Origin: Buddleja alternifolia
Lineage: Eukaryota; Streptophyta; Magnoliopsida; Lamiales; Scrophulariaceae
Assembly: GCA_019426215.1 (NCBI GenBank)
Contig: CM033395.1
Span: 19,830,569 to 19,894,568, forward strand
DNA: 64,000 nt
Direction: 5' to 3'
Shown here: positions 35,850 to 50,800 of the stretch, piece by piece
How the letters are laid out: each line of letters starts with the position of its first letter
How positions within the stretch are numbered: position 1 is the first letter of the stretch
The notes under the pieces: generated by a model
What the model was told of the DNA's origin: nothing
Databases searched by the model: none
The model's input: the letters and a program-made list of their open reading frames with translations, nothing else
Program-made: the position numbers and the translations under genes

Positions 35850-38800
35850 CTAGAACATTATAAAATGGAAAAATATGAGTACATCCTTTTGATCGCTAAG
35901 CACACATCAGAAAGAATTCAATGACGAATTAAAAATTCATCACCTGTAAAAACTCTCTCAAACTGGAGGCACGTCGCAACCTATTGACCCATAGATTATG
36001 AGCAGATCTTTTCCAACAGCCCAACAGAGCATCTTCAGGTATAACTGACTGCAAGAAGTTAAACAAAAGATTGATATGAAACTTAGACTAAATTAAAAGG
36101 ATCAATATTAAATGATTATAGAATCCATATCAAAGATAAAAGAAATCCATTTCAAAATTGTCTGCGCAATTTTTCCCCATTTGTTACAACCTCCTTGAAG
36201 TATGTATAAAATTGGAAGCCGGGATTCTACTAAGAAATATTTCCGCTACAAATTTATTTTTTTTATAAAAGAAAGGGAAAGATGTTTCCAGTGTTCCAGT
36301 TTTACACCGTACAGGAGCAACAAGTGTCTTCCTTGTTTTACAAAGTATCAGGATTACTAAATTCATCATTTTAGTTATGTAGCCACTCCTTAAGCCATGC
36401 AATATTTTAGTTATGTAGCCACTTCTTAAGCCATGCAATATTTTAGTTAGTTAGCCACTTCTTAAGCCATGCAATATTTCCGGTAACCACTGTAAAGAGC
36501 TAAGTTTACTACTTAAGGCAGTCCACTGTATAAGGTGCTATGTCCCATTGCTAATCAAGTCAAGAAGTGAAATCAAACCATTAAAGGCCTCATCATATTT
36601 AACTACCTCTTGGCTGTGAAGCCCCAATATCATGGCAGCAATAACAAGCTATTAGCAACCGAACCTGCTTCTACTTGAATGAATGGGCAGAGAAAGAGAC
36701 AAATAACGAATGGGGGCAGCAGACTCTTCCTACATTTATATTTTCTATGTTGAATTATATAAAGTGAGGAAAATGCTGCTGCTACTAGAATTTCTTTACA
36801 TGTAGCTGTTAAAACTGCCCAACAAAATACCAGCCTTCTGAAAAGATGAGTGATGGAAATCATCAGCAACGTGAACCACATGCTGCGAGTCATAAATATG
36901 TACAAGCACACAATGTAGAAAGCAACCTAATATACAAATGCCGTGACCTATTAAAAGGCAGTTTTACTGCAAAGCCTCCAGAAAAAGGAATCGTGAAAAA
37001 TCCAATTCCCATTTAACTACTTGCAACACATCTGTCACTCAAAACACACAAAAAACACAGCATTGGAAGCTACATGATAGGAGCATTTTCACGTTCGCAT
37101 TTGCTTAACATGCAACAACAGAGTATGAAATGCAAGTTTAGACTTATGGTAGTCCCACCTCAATTGCATAGATTGCTGCTTTGAGTGCCTGCAGTTGGGA
37201 ACATAAAACTTTTTTTCTTCGGCATTTATTAACATCAATATTGGCCCGACAAACAGCAGAATGGACAGCATATCTTTCTTCTAGATCAAAATCAAGCTCA
37301 AATGTCGTATGGCAAATTCTACAATGTTTTTCGTCTCTCCAATAGAGGTCCTGACACTGATCACATCTTCTGAGCAAGTCAAGATAAGCCTTCTTTCCAT
37401 TTTTAACGGCGTTGAGTTCAGAATAAAATGACTTCCATATCATTGCATCAAAAGTTTGGGAACGGCCAGATTTTTCCACTAGCTTTTCTCCTTTCTTCCC
37501 AGCTTCAACAATTGCTACGCAAGTAGAAGTGGGAAGGTCATTTTGCATTTCACTCAAGTTTAATCGGTTGTCTACATCAGACACCGGTGAGGAACTAGCT
37601 TCCCTGGACATATGTGATTCAGATTGATCTGACAGGGATAGCTGCCTATTTTCACCATCATTTTGCACATAGGACATCGCTTGGCACAGACTTGTTTCTC
37701 GTTTTTTTAAGGATTCTAAAAGACGAGCCTCTCGGGCACCCCTATGGTCCAGAGATGACATCAAAGTGCACAAAGCCTACATAAAAACAGAGTGGTAAAT
37801 CACCCCGTGCATAAAGCAAGAGTTCTCCAGACTATTAAAGGGAACAAATAATGAAAGTTCACCTCTCGGCTATCAAGCATCTCCCAGTGGCCATCTTCGG
37901 AAGATTCAAAGTAAATTCTCCTGTGTCCAGGATCAAATTCATCACAAGGGCCCAAGAATAACCAGTATCTGTTGTACCTACGATCAGAACCCATAAAGAT
38001 AGACTGCATAGGATGTAAACAATCCTCCACTTCCATTTGTTTAGTAATCTTTTTCAGGTTGGCATACTTCTCTTCTTCACCAATCTTTGACAAAGCAACC
38101 AAAGAATCAATTGGTTGTTCTGATGTATCTATGCCATGCCCTTTAAAGGTTTGCATACCAAAGCTTCCCAGTAGCCCAAGGGAATTGCAATGCTTGGCTG
38201 CCGATCTCTTTATTTTCGCACCGGAGCCACAATGATTGATGCTGGGAGGACATTCTGCATTTGACGTCAAGGAATCCTGGGCAAAATGTGACAATGAGGA
38301 AAGATGATGCAGATGACGTACAAGCAACTTAAATATTTATAATGAACCACACTTCTTGATAAAAGCAATAGACCCTAGAATGGTTAGTTTAAGGAATCAA
38401 ATTAACATATCAAATAATATACCATCTGCAAACCCAGGCAAGAACATAAGAGAGTCATGAATGCACAAGGCAAGATACTTTTCCCCTGTGCTGGGAAAAG
38501 AGAGACCATAAATTCTCCATTAGTTTATTTTGTTGATTCTTTGAAATGCCATTTTAATTATGAGTTTCATAAGCCTGCCCTCATAACTCAAGACCATGGT
38601 TCAAGGTGTTAGACATAAAAAAATATCATAATTATTTTATGTCATATTATTTTAGGATTATAAATCTAAAAGTATTTATTATTTCACTAATAAAATTCTA
38701 TTTAGTAAAATAATGATATTTATGATAAGAATCCTATGAACTCAATAAAAGCAAAACCGAACTCGGATGACTCTCAAATGCATGAGAAGTGGGTTTTATT

Positions 38801-41800
38801 TTGTAATCATATTAAGGAAATAATCCATGTCATCCAACTCTTGGAAAACAAGCCTACCTCTTCAAATCCACACGTGGAACATAGAGATGAGTTTTTCTTA
38901 AACTCTTGTGATAAAATAAGGCTAAATCCTTGCGAGTTTGGAATAGCATGCAAACTAAGCCACTAGGTATGGCTGCATGTAAATACAAATTAAGTTAAAC
39001 ATAAATCATGAACTTAAAGTTGTAATAGGATAGAGTTCATAATAATCGTACCAACAAGAATCATTCTATATATGATAATACATCCACTAGAACTTAAATT
39101 AAAGCATACTCCTTAAAGGGAAGTAGAAAATTCATCATTGAAAATAACATCCAAGATCTATGAAATTACCGCATCCAATAGATGTCCAAATACATTTTAT
39201 TACATCGGCAATGTCCAAATCGCATCAAGGACATTATAGATGATACATATAAAATCGGATAAAAGTAGATATAGTCCTACATTATTGGCAATGACTGATC
39301 TAGATACGTATATGCCGCTATTATAGGGTATCGGCCCATGAACTATGTTCAAGACTATCCAAACTGGTAGAGACCACTTGGCCTAGACTATTAATTCAGA
39401 AAAATAACATATGCCCTCTCAAAAAGAGCAAATCTATTCCAGATAAATTTTAACATCTATAGATGTCACTTTAACACAACCTCAGTTCAGAAAGGGTTTA
39501 ACAGTTTCAAATTTGCTATAGATGTCAGGAAGTTAAACAATAAAGGTAGTGAGTGGGAGGTTGCTTTTATAATTCCTCTTTTTGTCAGCAAGCAGTTTAA
39601 ATTAACTCATATTTTACTTTTTGAATGACAAAAAGTGCTTCTGAACAGAATTCAAGAATGACAGAACGAAGAGCACAATAAGATCTGATTCTTGAAGGCA
39701 TTCCTTCCTTTATCCAATTGGTGAAATCATGAACAAAAACACAAAAAGAAAATAATAACAGAACAATTATAATAAGACATACCACCACTGTATTTTGGTC
39801 AAAGAAGACCCCACACAAATGTCCAATTGGACTGATATGTCAAATCTACCCAGTTCAATAAAATAAGAGCTGAATCTGACTTCCATTAATTACAAAAAGT
39901 GCCCATAAATGTTCATTGTAATATGTCAAAACTATCAACCTGCCTCATCCATCATTTTCGGTGACAATTAGGTAAATCTAAAATTGTTAATACCTCTCTA
40001 CTACTTCATTAATATTTTGTTCAAGCAAAATTAAGAAAATATATATATACACACACACACACACACACGACTAAAAAATATATTATCCGCCAACTTAATC
40101 ATATCCTTGAAATGACCAAAGGCACAGTGACAGAATATACCATAAACGTAGTGAACCCACACATATTGACATAGTTGTACAGACACTGAATCACGTATCA
40201 GCTATTATACTGAAAAGCATAAAACAAATAAGAATGCAAATAAGATATCTGAACAGAAGAGAGTAGAAAGCCCCTATAATAGCCACCAATAAGTAAAAGC
40301 ATAACCATATCAAGAAAAAAGGTGCTGAGCAACAATAAAAGGGATTACCTCCATTCTGATACTGGAAACACCACTAAGAAGATCAATCAGTGCGGCTAAG
40401 GTATTGAGCTTCTCTTCAATGCTTAAATCTGAATATTCACCCTCCATGAGTCCTAACAACCACACTTCTCCTGGATGGCTCTCATCAATTTCATTATATA
40501 CTGTCAACATATCAGTCCCAGATTTACCAACATCGTTTCTGGAACGACTGGAATCGCCTGACTCACACTCAGAATCGTTTGTGTTGTTTCGTCCACCAGT
40601 GACTTCAGAAATGTCATCTACGCTCCCAAAGTCTTCAGAATCCGATGGACAATTTTCACGTTCTTTTTCAGCTGCATGGATCCGTAATCGATATCCAGAC
40701 AAGGATATTTTTTCAAACATAGTTATATCACCCGACAGAGCTGTGGTGATCAAATTCTCAAGGTCGTGGAAATCATCTGTGAGATTCAACTCAACAACCT
40801 ACATGGCAAAAGAAATATTCCCCGCTAAGCAAAAGCTAACTATATCTAAAATTGCTGATGGTTGGAATTGCTCCCAATGAACGATAACTAACAACTAAAA
40901 TAGAAAAATAAACTTACAGATGAAGATTTGGCCAGTTCTGAGACTTTCATTCCCCTATTTCCTTGGGTCAACAAAATACTGAATAGCTGTCCCTTCAATG
41001 TACCAGGACTTAAGCCATACTTTTCCATAAGATTGACTTCCTAGATAAGAAAAACAGGCATGGTTAAGAAATTTCTCCTCGAGGTATCTTATGGTCTTGA
41101 TCTCTCTACCAAATACCATCTATAGATCCTATTGACAAATTAAAAAGTCTATAAATCAAGTATGACAAGGGGAAAAAATTCTTGGTTCAAGTACATGCAG
41201 TTATCTACAATTACAAAAAGCAATAACAATGCCTCTTCGATGAGTGCCCACAGATATACATGGTTAATTTTTGAGAGAGAAGGAGGGGACTGCTAAACCA
41301 TATGTGAAGCATGTATAGAATAAAGTAATACCGCATGAGATTAGAGACCATGATACCAAATAGAAGATGAAAATCATGATTATTAGAAAATTGATACCTT
41401 GTTGCAAGCTTCCTTCGGTTTCATACCAAGCTTAGAACCAAAACCAGCTGCCACAAATACCTGACGTAGTATTTCTGTCCATGTCAAGAGGTTTAGTGAC
41501 TTCTGCCAGAACTTTAGAGCAAAACCATTATGTTCAAGCTGTCAAACCAATAAAATAGAAGGTTAAAACAGCAGCAACAAAATTCAAGTCAAATGTGTAA
41601 ACATCATATTTACATCTTCAAGACCAATCACATTCATATCACTAAATGAGCTACATACACCTGAAAATGTCTATCTTGAAAGAAGGTCTGTGACGATTCA
41701 CAGGTTCATAGACAACCAGCACGCTGGTGAAAAGATGTTCTCTAATTGTCACATAACACATTATTCTAACTTTTCTAATGGCCTCTCATATAGCAGAGTG

Positions 41801-44800
41801 AAGAGGTTCATGTACCTCGTTTCGGGTAATACTATGTTGCTGACAATTAGATGAGCTATGCGGACACTGAAACTTTTACCAAACTATCCCTATAATATTG
41901 AAAAAAGGTGACAATGCACAGATTCAGAGATTTACTAGCAACGTGAACATCAAAGCTTTGTTATTGTTTATGACAGATCTATCGCATCATAACTAAATAA
42001 CCAAGAAACGTTTTTTTATATTAGCTAAGAGCAAAGGTCTCCATGGGAGAGTTCTCCAGAAACAACTTTTTACGCTAGGTAATCATCTAGGCATTGAGAG
42101 CATATTGTCTGAAAAGGAAAATAATAGTTATTAACTAAACCGAATATTAGGATTGATAGAGTTGTAAGTACTAAGTATAGGATGTTGAGTCAAACCTTAA
42201 CCACCAGAATTGGTTACGGTGATTGATTTTGTACAACTATACCTTTCTAGTTTAGCTTTCTTGTATTTCTATTTAAATGTATGAGGTAACCAAATGATAC
42301 GTGGCAATACAAAATATTTACTTCCCATATTAGCTTATATGGTAATATGGGAAAAAACCTAGTCTTCCATTTTCTACACTGTGTTCCGAGTCTACACTTC
42401 TCTTAAACCAAAAATCCTTCCAAAACTCAGGGTTTTACCAACAGGCCAAATAATTCCAGTATTACCCCCATTCCATCCAAATTACTACCATACAGCCGAA
42501 CGCATAAAATTTTCTACAATGGTCCCCTTCGGTGCGCAGCTTGTCTGTCCGTGAGAGAGGAAAAACTGGCTACAAAAGAAAAGAAGGATCCAGCCCCTGA
42601 GGATCCGACTGAGAATTTGATTCCGGATACCTGTTTGGTGAAATCTATGGAGGCATGTATTAGCTCCAACGATATGTGTTATCACACTGATAAGGAGCTC
42701 TTGGACAATATCAACCAAATGTACTCAGGCTTGGGATACCAATCCCAAGTATAGGAATTGACATTAAAACTTAGAGAAATCCACCTAGGGGACGACCGCA
42801 TTACCAAATACTTTTGATTCTCTAAAACACCTATTGCAGGATTTAGATTTATTCAGCAGATATGAGTGGAAATACTCCCACGATGCAACCACAATAAGAA
42901 AAATGTGGATGATGATCGCATTTTTGAATTTCTTGTTGGTCTTAATATTGAGTTTGATGATTTAGGGGTAGGATAATTGGCAAACCCCTTCCCTCTGTTG
43001 GAGAGGATCTTTCTGAAGTTCATCATAAGGATAGTTGCTACCTTGTCATGCTCGATAAGAAAACTTCGGATGGTGTTGTAAGAGATTTTGCACTGTTGTT
43101 GCTAAAGCCCATGCTAGCGAGCCAATCAAAAAAAACCTGCATAAAAGCCCAGTGTGGTGCACCCAACAAAACAAGCCACAAGACACATGCAAGACCTGAT
43201 GGAAGATCGACGATAAACCAACAAACCGGAAGGGCGAACATGAAAGTCAACTCGTTCGTCATCCCATAGCACATGAAGCCGAAGTTGTTCCATTTAGCAA
43301 AGAGCAAATGGATCTTGTTACAAAAAGCAGCTAATTTAAAGTTAAATGTGGATTGTTGGGTATTCCTAATGCTTCTCTTTCACAAAGAGGTAGTGATTTA
43401 AATGCTCTAGTTTGTCATTTTCTTCCACATTTTGCTCCATAGTTTGTCATTCTCTTTCATCTTCCCAACTACTGGCAAAGGTTTGATAAATATCTCAAAA
43501 TTTATCGCTCAAAATGTTCTTCATGTACCCAAACTTGCATCTAGTCTCGTGTTTGACACTGAGCTGTTTAATGATTCTACTTGTTGTGTCACCTTCTTTG
43601 AATCTCGTTCTGTGTTTCACGATCAAAATTCCGAAAAAAGAACGACGGATGCAAATGGGTATTCACAATAAAATATAAAGCTGATGGGGAAGTGGAACAA
43701 TATAAGGCTCGCCTTGTAGCCAAAGGGTTTATTCAGACCTACAGAATCGACTACACGGAGACATTTGCACCATTGGCAAAATTGAACACCACTCGAGTAC
43801 TTCTATATTAGCAGTTAACTTGGATTGGCCACTTCAGCAATTCGATATCAAAAATGCCTTCCTGAATGGCGAGCTTGAGGAAGAAGTTTGCATGACTCTA
43901 CCCCCAAGGTTTTGTAAAAAGAATAAGAAAATAAAGTGTGTTGTGCAAACTCAGAAAATCGTCATATGGTCCAAAGCAGTCTCCTAGAGTGTGGTTTGGC
44001 AAATTCGCAAGTCTTAAAAGGACAAGGATACCAACAGGGGCAATCAGATCATACTATGTTCTTTAGCAAGTATGAAACTGGAAAGAAGACAATCTTGATT
44101 GTGTATTTTGATGATATTGTCTTAACTGGAGATGGCACACCTGAGATGGAAAGATTAAAAAAGGTCTTAGCTGCTGAATTTGAGGTAAAGGACCTAGGGG
44201 AAATGAAGTACTTCTTGGGCATGGAACTTGCTAGATCAAACAAAGTTATTAGTGTGTCTCAACAAAAGTATGTTATTGATATCTTAATTGAAACAGGAAT
44301 GTTAGGTCCGAATGACACTCCTATTGAAGTTAACAAAGGTGTGACCAATGAAGGAGAATGTTGACAATGAGAGGTATCAAAGATTACTTGGGAAAGTAAT
44401 CGATTTGTCTCACATTAGACTTGACATTGCCTTTGATGTGAGTGTTGCAAGCCAGCACATGCAATCACCAAAGGAGGTCCACTTAGAAGTTGTGTACAAA
44501 ATCCTCAGGTATCCCAGAGGGTCTCCGGGAAAAGGGCTATTTTTTAAGAAATACGAAGGATGGGAAGTAGAGATCTTTACATATGCTAACTGTGCAGGCT
44601 CAGTCAATGTTAGAAAATCTACCACTAGGTATTGTACCTTCGTATAGGGCAATATTGTCACTTGGAGCAGCAAGAAACAGAACGTGGTAGCTAGAAGTAG
44701 TGCCGAATTCGAGTTCAAGGTTGTTGCACGAGGAATATGTGAAGGGTTATGGCTAAAGAAGCTCGTGGAAGAACTCCACATCACAGTTTATTTGCCCATC

Positions 44801-47800
44801 AAACTCTACTGTGATAATAAGGCAGCGATTCGCATCTCTCTCAATCCTTTCCAGCATGACATGACCAAACACGTAGAAGTTGACAGACACTTCATCAAGG
44901 AAAAGGGCGAGAGAGGCATAATATGCATGACGTATGTCCCCACAAAAGAACAAGTTGCTGATATTTTTACCAAAGGACTACTAAGGCAAAGCCTCGATGA
45001 TTTAGTTTGAAAGTTGGATATGATCAACAATTATGATCCAACTTGAGAGGGAGTGTTGAAATCACATAGATTAAGGGAGAAACATTCTCCGTGATTTATT
45101 TCCTAGGATAAATATTCTCCCCGACTTATTTCCTTTTTATCTCTAGCAAATACCCTGCTATAGTGATCACCCTTCTTTATTTAGCTACCCATTGTATCTA
45201 TTTATGTGTTACTCGTCTGTACAGAACAATATACAGAAAAAGAGAAAAATATATCCATGAATGTAGGTCATTCTGACCGAACCACGCTAAATTTCGTGTT
45301 CTTATGTTCTATATTTAAATTCTTCAAGATTATTCTAATTTTCATTGAGAAAACTGCTCTTCATCAAAAAGTAATAAATTATCTATTCATCAATGCCATT
45401 TTATTTAGTTCATAGTGATGATTGGATTCCTCAAGGATTAACACCTTTTTTCTACAAAAAATGGTTTGTGAATTTTATTGATGATCATAGATGGTTATGT
45501 TGGGTTTAAATAATGAGGGACCAATCTGTTCTGAGCTAGAGAACTTGTTCAAAAAAATTTATACAATAATCGAAAAATAATTCAAAACGAGAACTAGACA
45601 TGGGAGACAAAGGAATTACCAGAGACCACAAAAATGTTGGGTGTGAATGGATATTTACAGTGAAATGCAACATTAATGGAAACAGAGAGATATAAAGCGA
45701 GATGCTAAGAGGTTTACCTAAACCTATGGAATTGCTTACCAATAAACTTTTGCCCCAGTAACCAAGATTAACTATATCCCCTTTTTTATTATTTTATTGT
45801 TCCTAGCACTTAATTCCAACTGTTGTTGCACCAACTAGATGTAAAGAATGCACTTACTTAATGGTGATCTGGAATTGTATTTGACCTCAAACAATCTACA
45901 AGAGTGTGGTATGAATGTATTGGAAAAATTGTGAAGAGCTATGGCCATCATCCAAACCAAGCAAACTACAGTATGTTCTATAAACATTATGAAAATAAAG
46001 ATTACAGTTCCAATCATATATGTAGATATAATTTTGACAGGTTATGATCTAGAAGTGAAAGAGTTAGGTGCCCGGTGCGCCATTTGTAGGGCATAGGAGC
46101 CGACTCTTTAAACAGTCTTATATTGTATCTTGTCAAGTAATTTAATATATGGCATTTTCTTCTTAATCTTATCATTCTATGCAATTAGATAAAGTCCCCT
46201 AGATCACTCTTAAGCTATGAGATGTGTTTGGTGTCGGGGATGCCAATCATGGAATACGTCTCTAAGGTTGTGGTCTTCAAGATGTTCCAAGTCATAGAAT
46301 CATTGAGATAGGGATATCAATGACTCGTAAAGACTTGCACGCACAATGCACACTCTTGGAGAGTGTATCCTATTCCATGGATACTGATACGGTGTACATC
46401 AGTGCATGTATGTGGGTTCTCGTTGGGATCGAGTAAACTGAACAACCCCGCCGAGATCCCATATTCGAGTCAATGTCGAATTTGGAATCTCCTAGGTTAC
46501 GTCGGCATAAGATTGGTCCTCATGACTTGAGGCACCATTGGTCGTCTCGTGCATCGCTCACTGTACTTAGATTTGTCACACGATTCCTGGTGAGTCATAA
46601 AGTGCGGCATATTGGGTCCAGTCTGGTTATGTACGGAGGCGCGTGAGTGCCAAGAAAGAATCCGTCACTGATCATTAGCATTGACGCATATCCTATGTAC
46701 TTCACAGTGTATTGACTATGGGAACCTCCGGCCGGAGTAGTATCAATAAGGAGGCGCAGTGTTTCCTCGCTCGATTGATAAATTGGTCAATGTCACTTAG
46801 ATCGATATACATAGAATCGAGTTACTGGGATTTCGACTGACACCCAAGTCCTAGATTCGATCGGGATATTTGATGGAAGGATTTTACTTATGCGAAAATC
46901 GTAATGCGGAAAGGTCACCTAATACTCGTTCATGGCTAGGTCTTCTTGGCGCGTGGCTAGTACTAACCTTGATTTGTAGGAACCATGAATTAATCGGTAA
47001 TTAATTCTTAATCGGATTAAAATACTTAGAGTAATTAAATCTAGCAATGAAAATTGCAAAGGCACAACGGGGTTGTGTTCCTACTGCTAGTACATGAACG
47101 AACCTACAATGGGGTTACACACTTACTCAAGAAAGTTCAATTACTATGTGAATATTAATCCGATTTAGGATTAAAGTGAAATTGATTAATGAGATTAATT
47201 GATTAAGTGGAAGACATTTTAATTAGTAGGCTTGGGAAAATAATTATTCTATTAATTAATCTTGGAGATTAATTATTAACGGAAATTGTTATTATCCGGG
47301 AATTTATTTAAACTACTAATTTTACCATTAATTAATCATAAGGATTATTTAATTAACAAGTCTTGGAAGACTTGAGTGCCATTTTAATTAAGTTGGACTT
47401 AATTAAATGAAGTCACAAGATTGAAATTCAAAACTAGTCAAAGTTTGACTTGTAATGTTTTTTAAATGAAGAAGAAAATGAAAAATATTTTCTTACACAT
47501 GTGGTGGTAGTTGAGAATGGAATGGTAGGTGAGAATGAGGTGGTAGGTGAAGAAAAACAAGTCTTCTACTCCACCTAACACCATATGGCCGAAAATTGGT
47601 GGCTATAAAAGGAGGTGTTCTTGCTCTCATTTAAAACTTGATGAAAACTTAAAAAGAAAAAAAAAAGTTTAGAGCTTAGTTTTTCATCTCTAGATTTTTC
47701 TAGCTTATCTTGTGATTCTTGAAAACTTTCTTCTATAGAACTTCTTCTTGAAGATTAGTTGTAAAAGATTATCTTCCATAGATATTTCTTTTAGTAACTC

Positions 47801-50800
47801 TCTTGTCTTCCACCTTTCACTACATAGACTCAATTTCCTTATAGCATATATCTAGCCAATCTTTTGCTTAAGGTATGAACTTACTTGAGGTGTGTCCTTG
47901 TAGAGGCTTCTTTCTTTAGGAGCTTATGGTGGTTTGATTCGAACCCCTCCATGTTGAAGTGAGGATTCGAAAATGAAAGCCAAAATTTTTGGTGTGGTTT
48001 TCCTTGTGTTGTGGTTTTACACCCTCACTTTAATAAAACCCCAAATCTTGTAATCGGTTTAAAACCCCAAATCTTGTAATCGGTTTAAAACCCCAAATCT
48101 CGTATTAGTTTTTGTTGTGCATTACTTTGACCCCCTAGCTTGGGATGCCGATATATATGTGTTATATATACTTTATTTCTTCCGTTGCGCCGGCATCGCT
48201 TGTGGGGGCATACCGATCCTTACAGTGGTATCAGAGCCCGGGTTATGCACATTAAAAACTTTGCATGTTTTTGCTTTCGGTTTCATGTAGTATTTTAACC
48301 GGTTGCTTAAATATATATGTTACATTTGTTGATTTAATAATAGCTTTGGATTTGTCTTCGTTTTTCTTAAAATCTTGGAGATTTTATTTTTTTAAAACGA
48401 TTGAAAATTAAGAGACATTAAAAGGGAAGGTCGAAACCCGGGCAAGGACCGTTGATATTGAACCCAAGCTACGAGACTTTGTGCGCACCCGGCCGAAGGC
48501 TTTGTGCGCATAAGGGTGTGCTCATTTAGTAGGGCTCAATATCGCGTATCATTGGCAACCGTCGAAAGAAACTTGGCGGGGGTCAAAACGGGGCTGACCA
48601 TGGCCGATTCCACCCCTTGGTGGTCTCGACCATGGTCGAGAAACTGTCCAGCAGCTGCTGGACACTGTGTGCGCTGCTCGGTGGCGCACGGTGCGTTGCC
48701 GGGCAGCGTACACGGGTGTGCGTATGCACACCATGTGCTTAATGGTTGGACCATCTTGACGTGGTGTGGTACACACGACCCGGGCCTTCAAGGACTCCTA
48801 CCTTTGGCCCATTTCTTGATTTTGGAATCAACTTCCACGCGTTTTTGAATTATTTAAAAGTTTGGAATTTTTGAAACTAGAAAAAACTCTGTTTTTCCTC
48901 AAAACGTATAAATCCCAAAGTTATGATTGTTTCAACTATGTGATGGGCTTATGATTTAATTAATGCTTTGCATGTCATCTTCATACGCTTGATGGTTGAT
49001 TTGCATAATGGATAGATTGTGGGTTGAGCCTTAGATTATTCAATTGGGTTGTAATTATTATTGGCCTCTATTTCGATTTGGTTGTATATTTTATTTTTGC
49101 ACTTTCTTTTTCATTTTATTGTAATCGAAGATGGAGACGAAGATGATGGACCATTATTGAAGATTATGTATGCCGTTGGAAGCTTACGTAATAGATAGGG
49201 CCTATTTTAATTTAGTACCCTAGATTGCCTTAGATTCACCGGTGGCTCGGGTGGATCGCTTAGGGACCCACAATCATCCATATTTGTTTACCGCTTTGTG
49301 GATGTCTTATATTATGTTTTCAACTGTTTTTTCTTAACCTTTTTTACACCACCTTTGCCTTTCAACTGTTTTTTTCTTGTTGTTCTTCTTTCCCTTGTTC
49401 TTATTGGCCTTACGGCCCTTAGAACGGGATGAGGAACCAACAAGCAGTACCGGCTTATCTTTCTTGATGGTGGCATCTGCACTCTTCAACATGTTCAACA
49501 ACTCGGGTAATGAAGCCTCAAGTTGATTCATGTTGTAGTTGATGACAAATTGGTCAAACGACTTCGGAAGGGACTGTAGCACGAGGTCAACAGAAAGCTC
49601 GGTCTCAAATTTTACACCAAGATCAAAAAGCTTATTAATAAGACTGATCATACGTAAAACATGATCATCGACCGAAGATCCCTCATGCAGACGAGCACGG
49701 AATAGCTCTTTAGAGATTGCGAATCTCTCCCTCCTAGTTCGAGTGCCATAGAGCTCCTCGAGACTTTTGATAATATCCTTGGAGATGGTCACATGCTCAA
49801 ATTGCTTTTGAAGCTCATTAGTCATAGAAGCCATCATGATACATCTCACTTGGATATTATCATCAGTCCACTTATCAAAAGCGGCACGTTCATCATCAGT
49901 GCTTGTGCGAGTTACGCGAGGCAAAGGCGTATCTAATACGCTATCCTTGCGCTCACTTTGAAGCACAATTTTAAGGTTTCGATACCAATCGGCGTAGTTG
50001 GGACCGACAAGTCTATTTGAATCTAGGATTGATGCAAGTGGATTTTTGGCCATTTTGTAAACTACAAAATAAATAGTGAGGCAAAACAATTAGCATTCAA
50101 TATGTAATATTGTCCACATATAATTCGGTCTTTAATCGTACGTGTCTCCCACCATTTTATCGAATTCCATAACCCTCTTATATGGATATTCGAGGAGATA
50201 TGCATGTCTCCCTAGTGGGCTCGAGATCCATAAGCGACTCTTCATATGCCCCGAGAACACGAGCCCATATGATAAATCCGTATGGTAGGCTTACCGGCTT
50301 TCTATATCGACATATAGTTCTCAAGATATTTTGCCTAGTCTTTCCCATATACCCCGAGAACACGAGCCCATATGGTAGTAAACGTTAAGTTAAGCCCATC
50401 AAACATTCATGGTCAATCGACCAGACTAGTGTGCCCCACGACTCATGGACGACACCTAGACAAATCGATCCCACGAGCATCTCTATGCTTAGTGGTGGTC
50501 ACAGCCTAATCCACTTGACGCCACCCCACGACTCATGGACGGCGGGCCAAGCTTCTTGGCATTTCACATGCCACTACTTATGCTGGAAGGTGTGGACAAT
50601 AGAACCTCATTCAATTTCCACATAAACTTAACATTTCTTGATTTTGGAATCAACTTCCACGCGTTTTTGAGTTATTTAAAAGTTTGGAATTTTTGAAACT
50701 AGAAAAACTCGGTTTTTCCTCAAAACGTATAAATCCCAAAGTTATGATTGTTTCAACTATGTGATGGGCTTATGATTAATTAATGCTTTGCATGTCATCT

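Noticed and set aside
38736..38966. 76-codon ORF in intron 11
   Set aside because: No domain, no splice match to neighbouring exons, wrong strand for the host gene.
40404..40880. 158-codon plus-strand ORF
   Set aside because: Shadow of exon 11 of the minus-strand RLT3-like gene.
48504..48848. 114-codon ORF in GC-rich DNA
   Set aside because: Lies across palindromic leader of element C; no family similarity, and overlapping ORFs exist on the other strand.
50182..50625. Small ORFs in the inverted leader
   Set aside because: Noncoding leader with repeated hairpin motifs; frames are not conserved.
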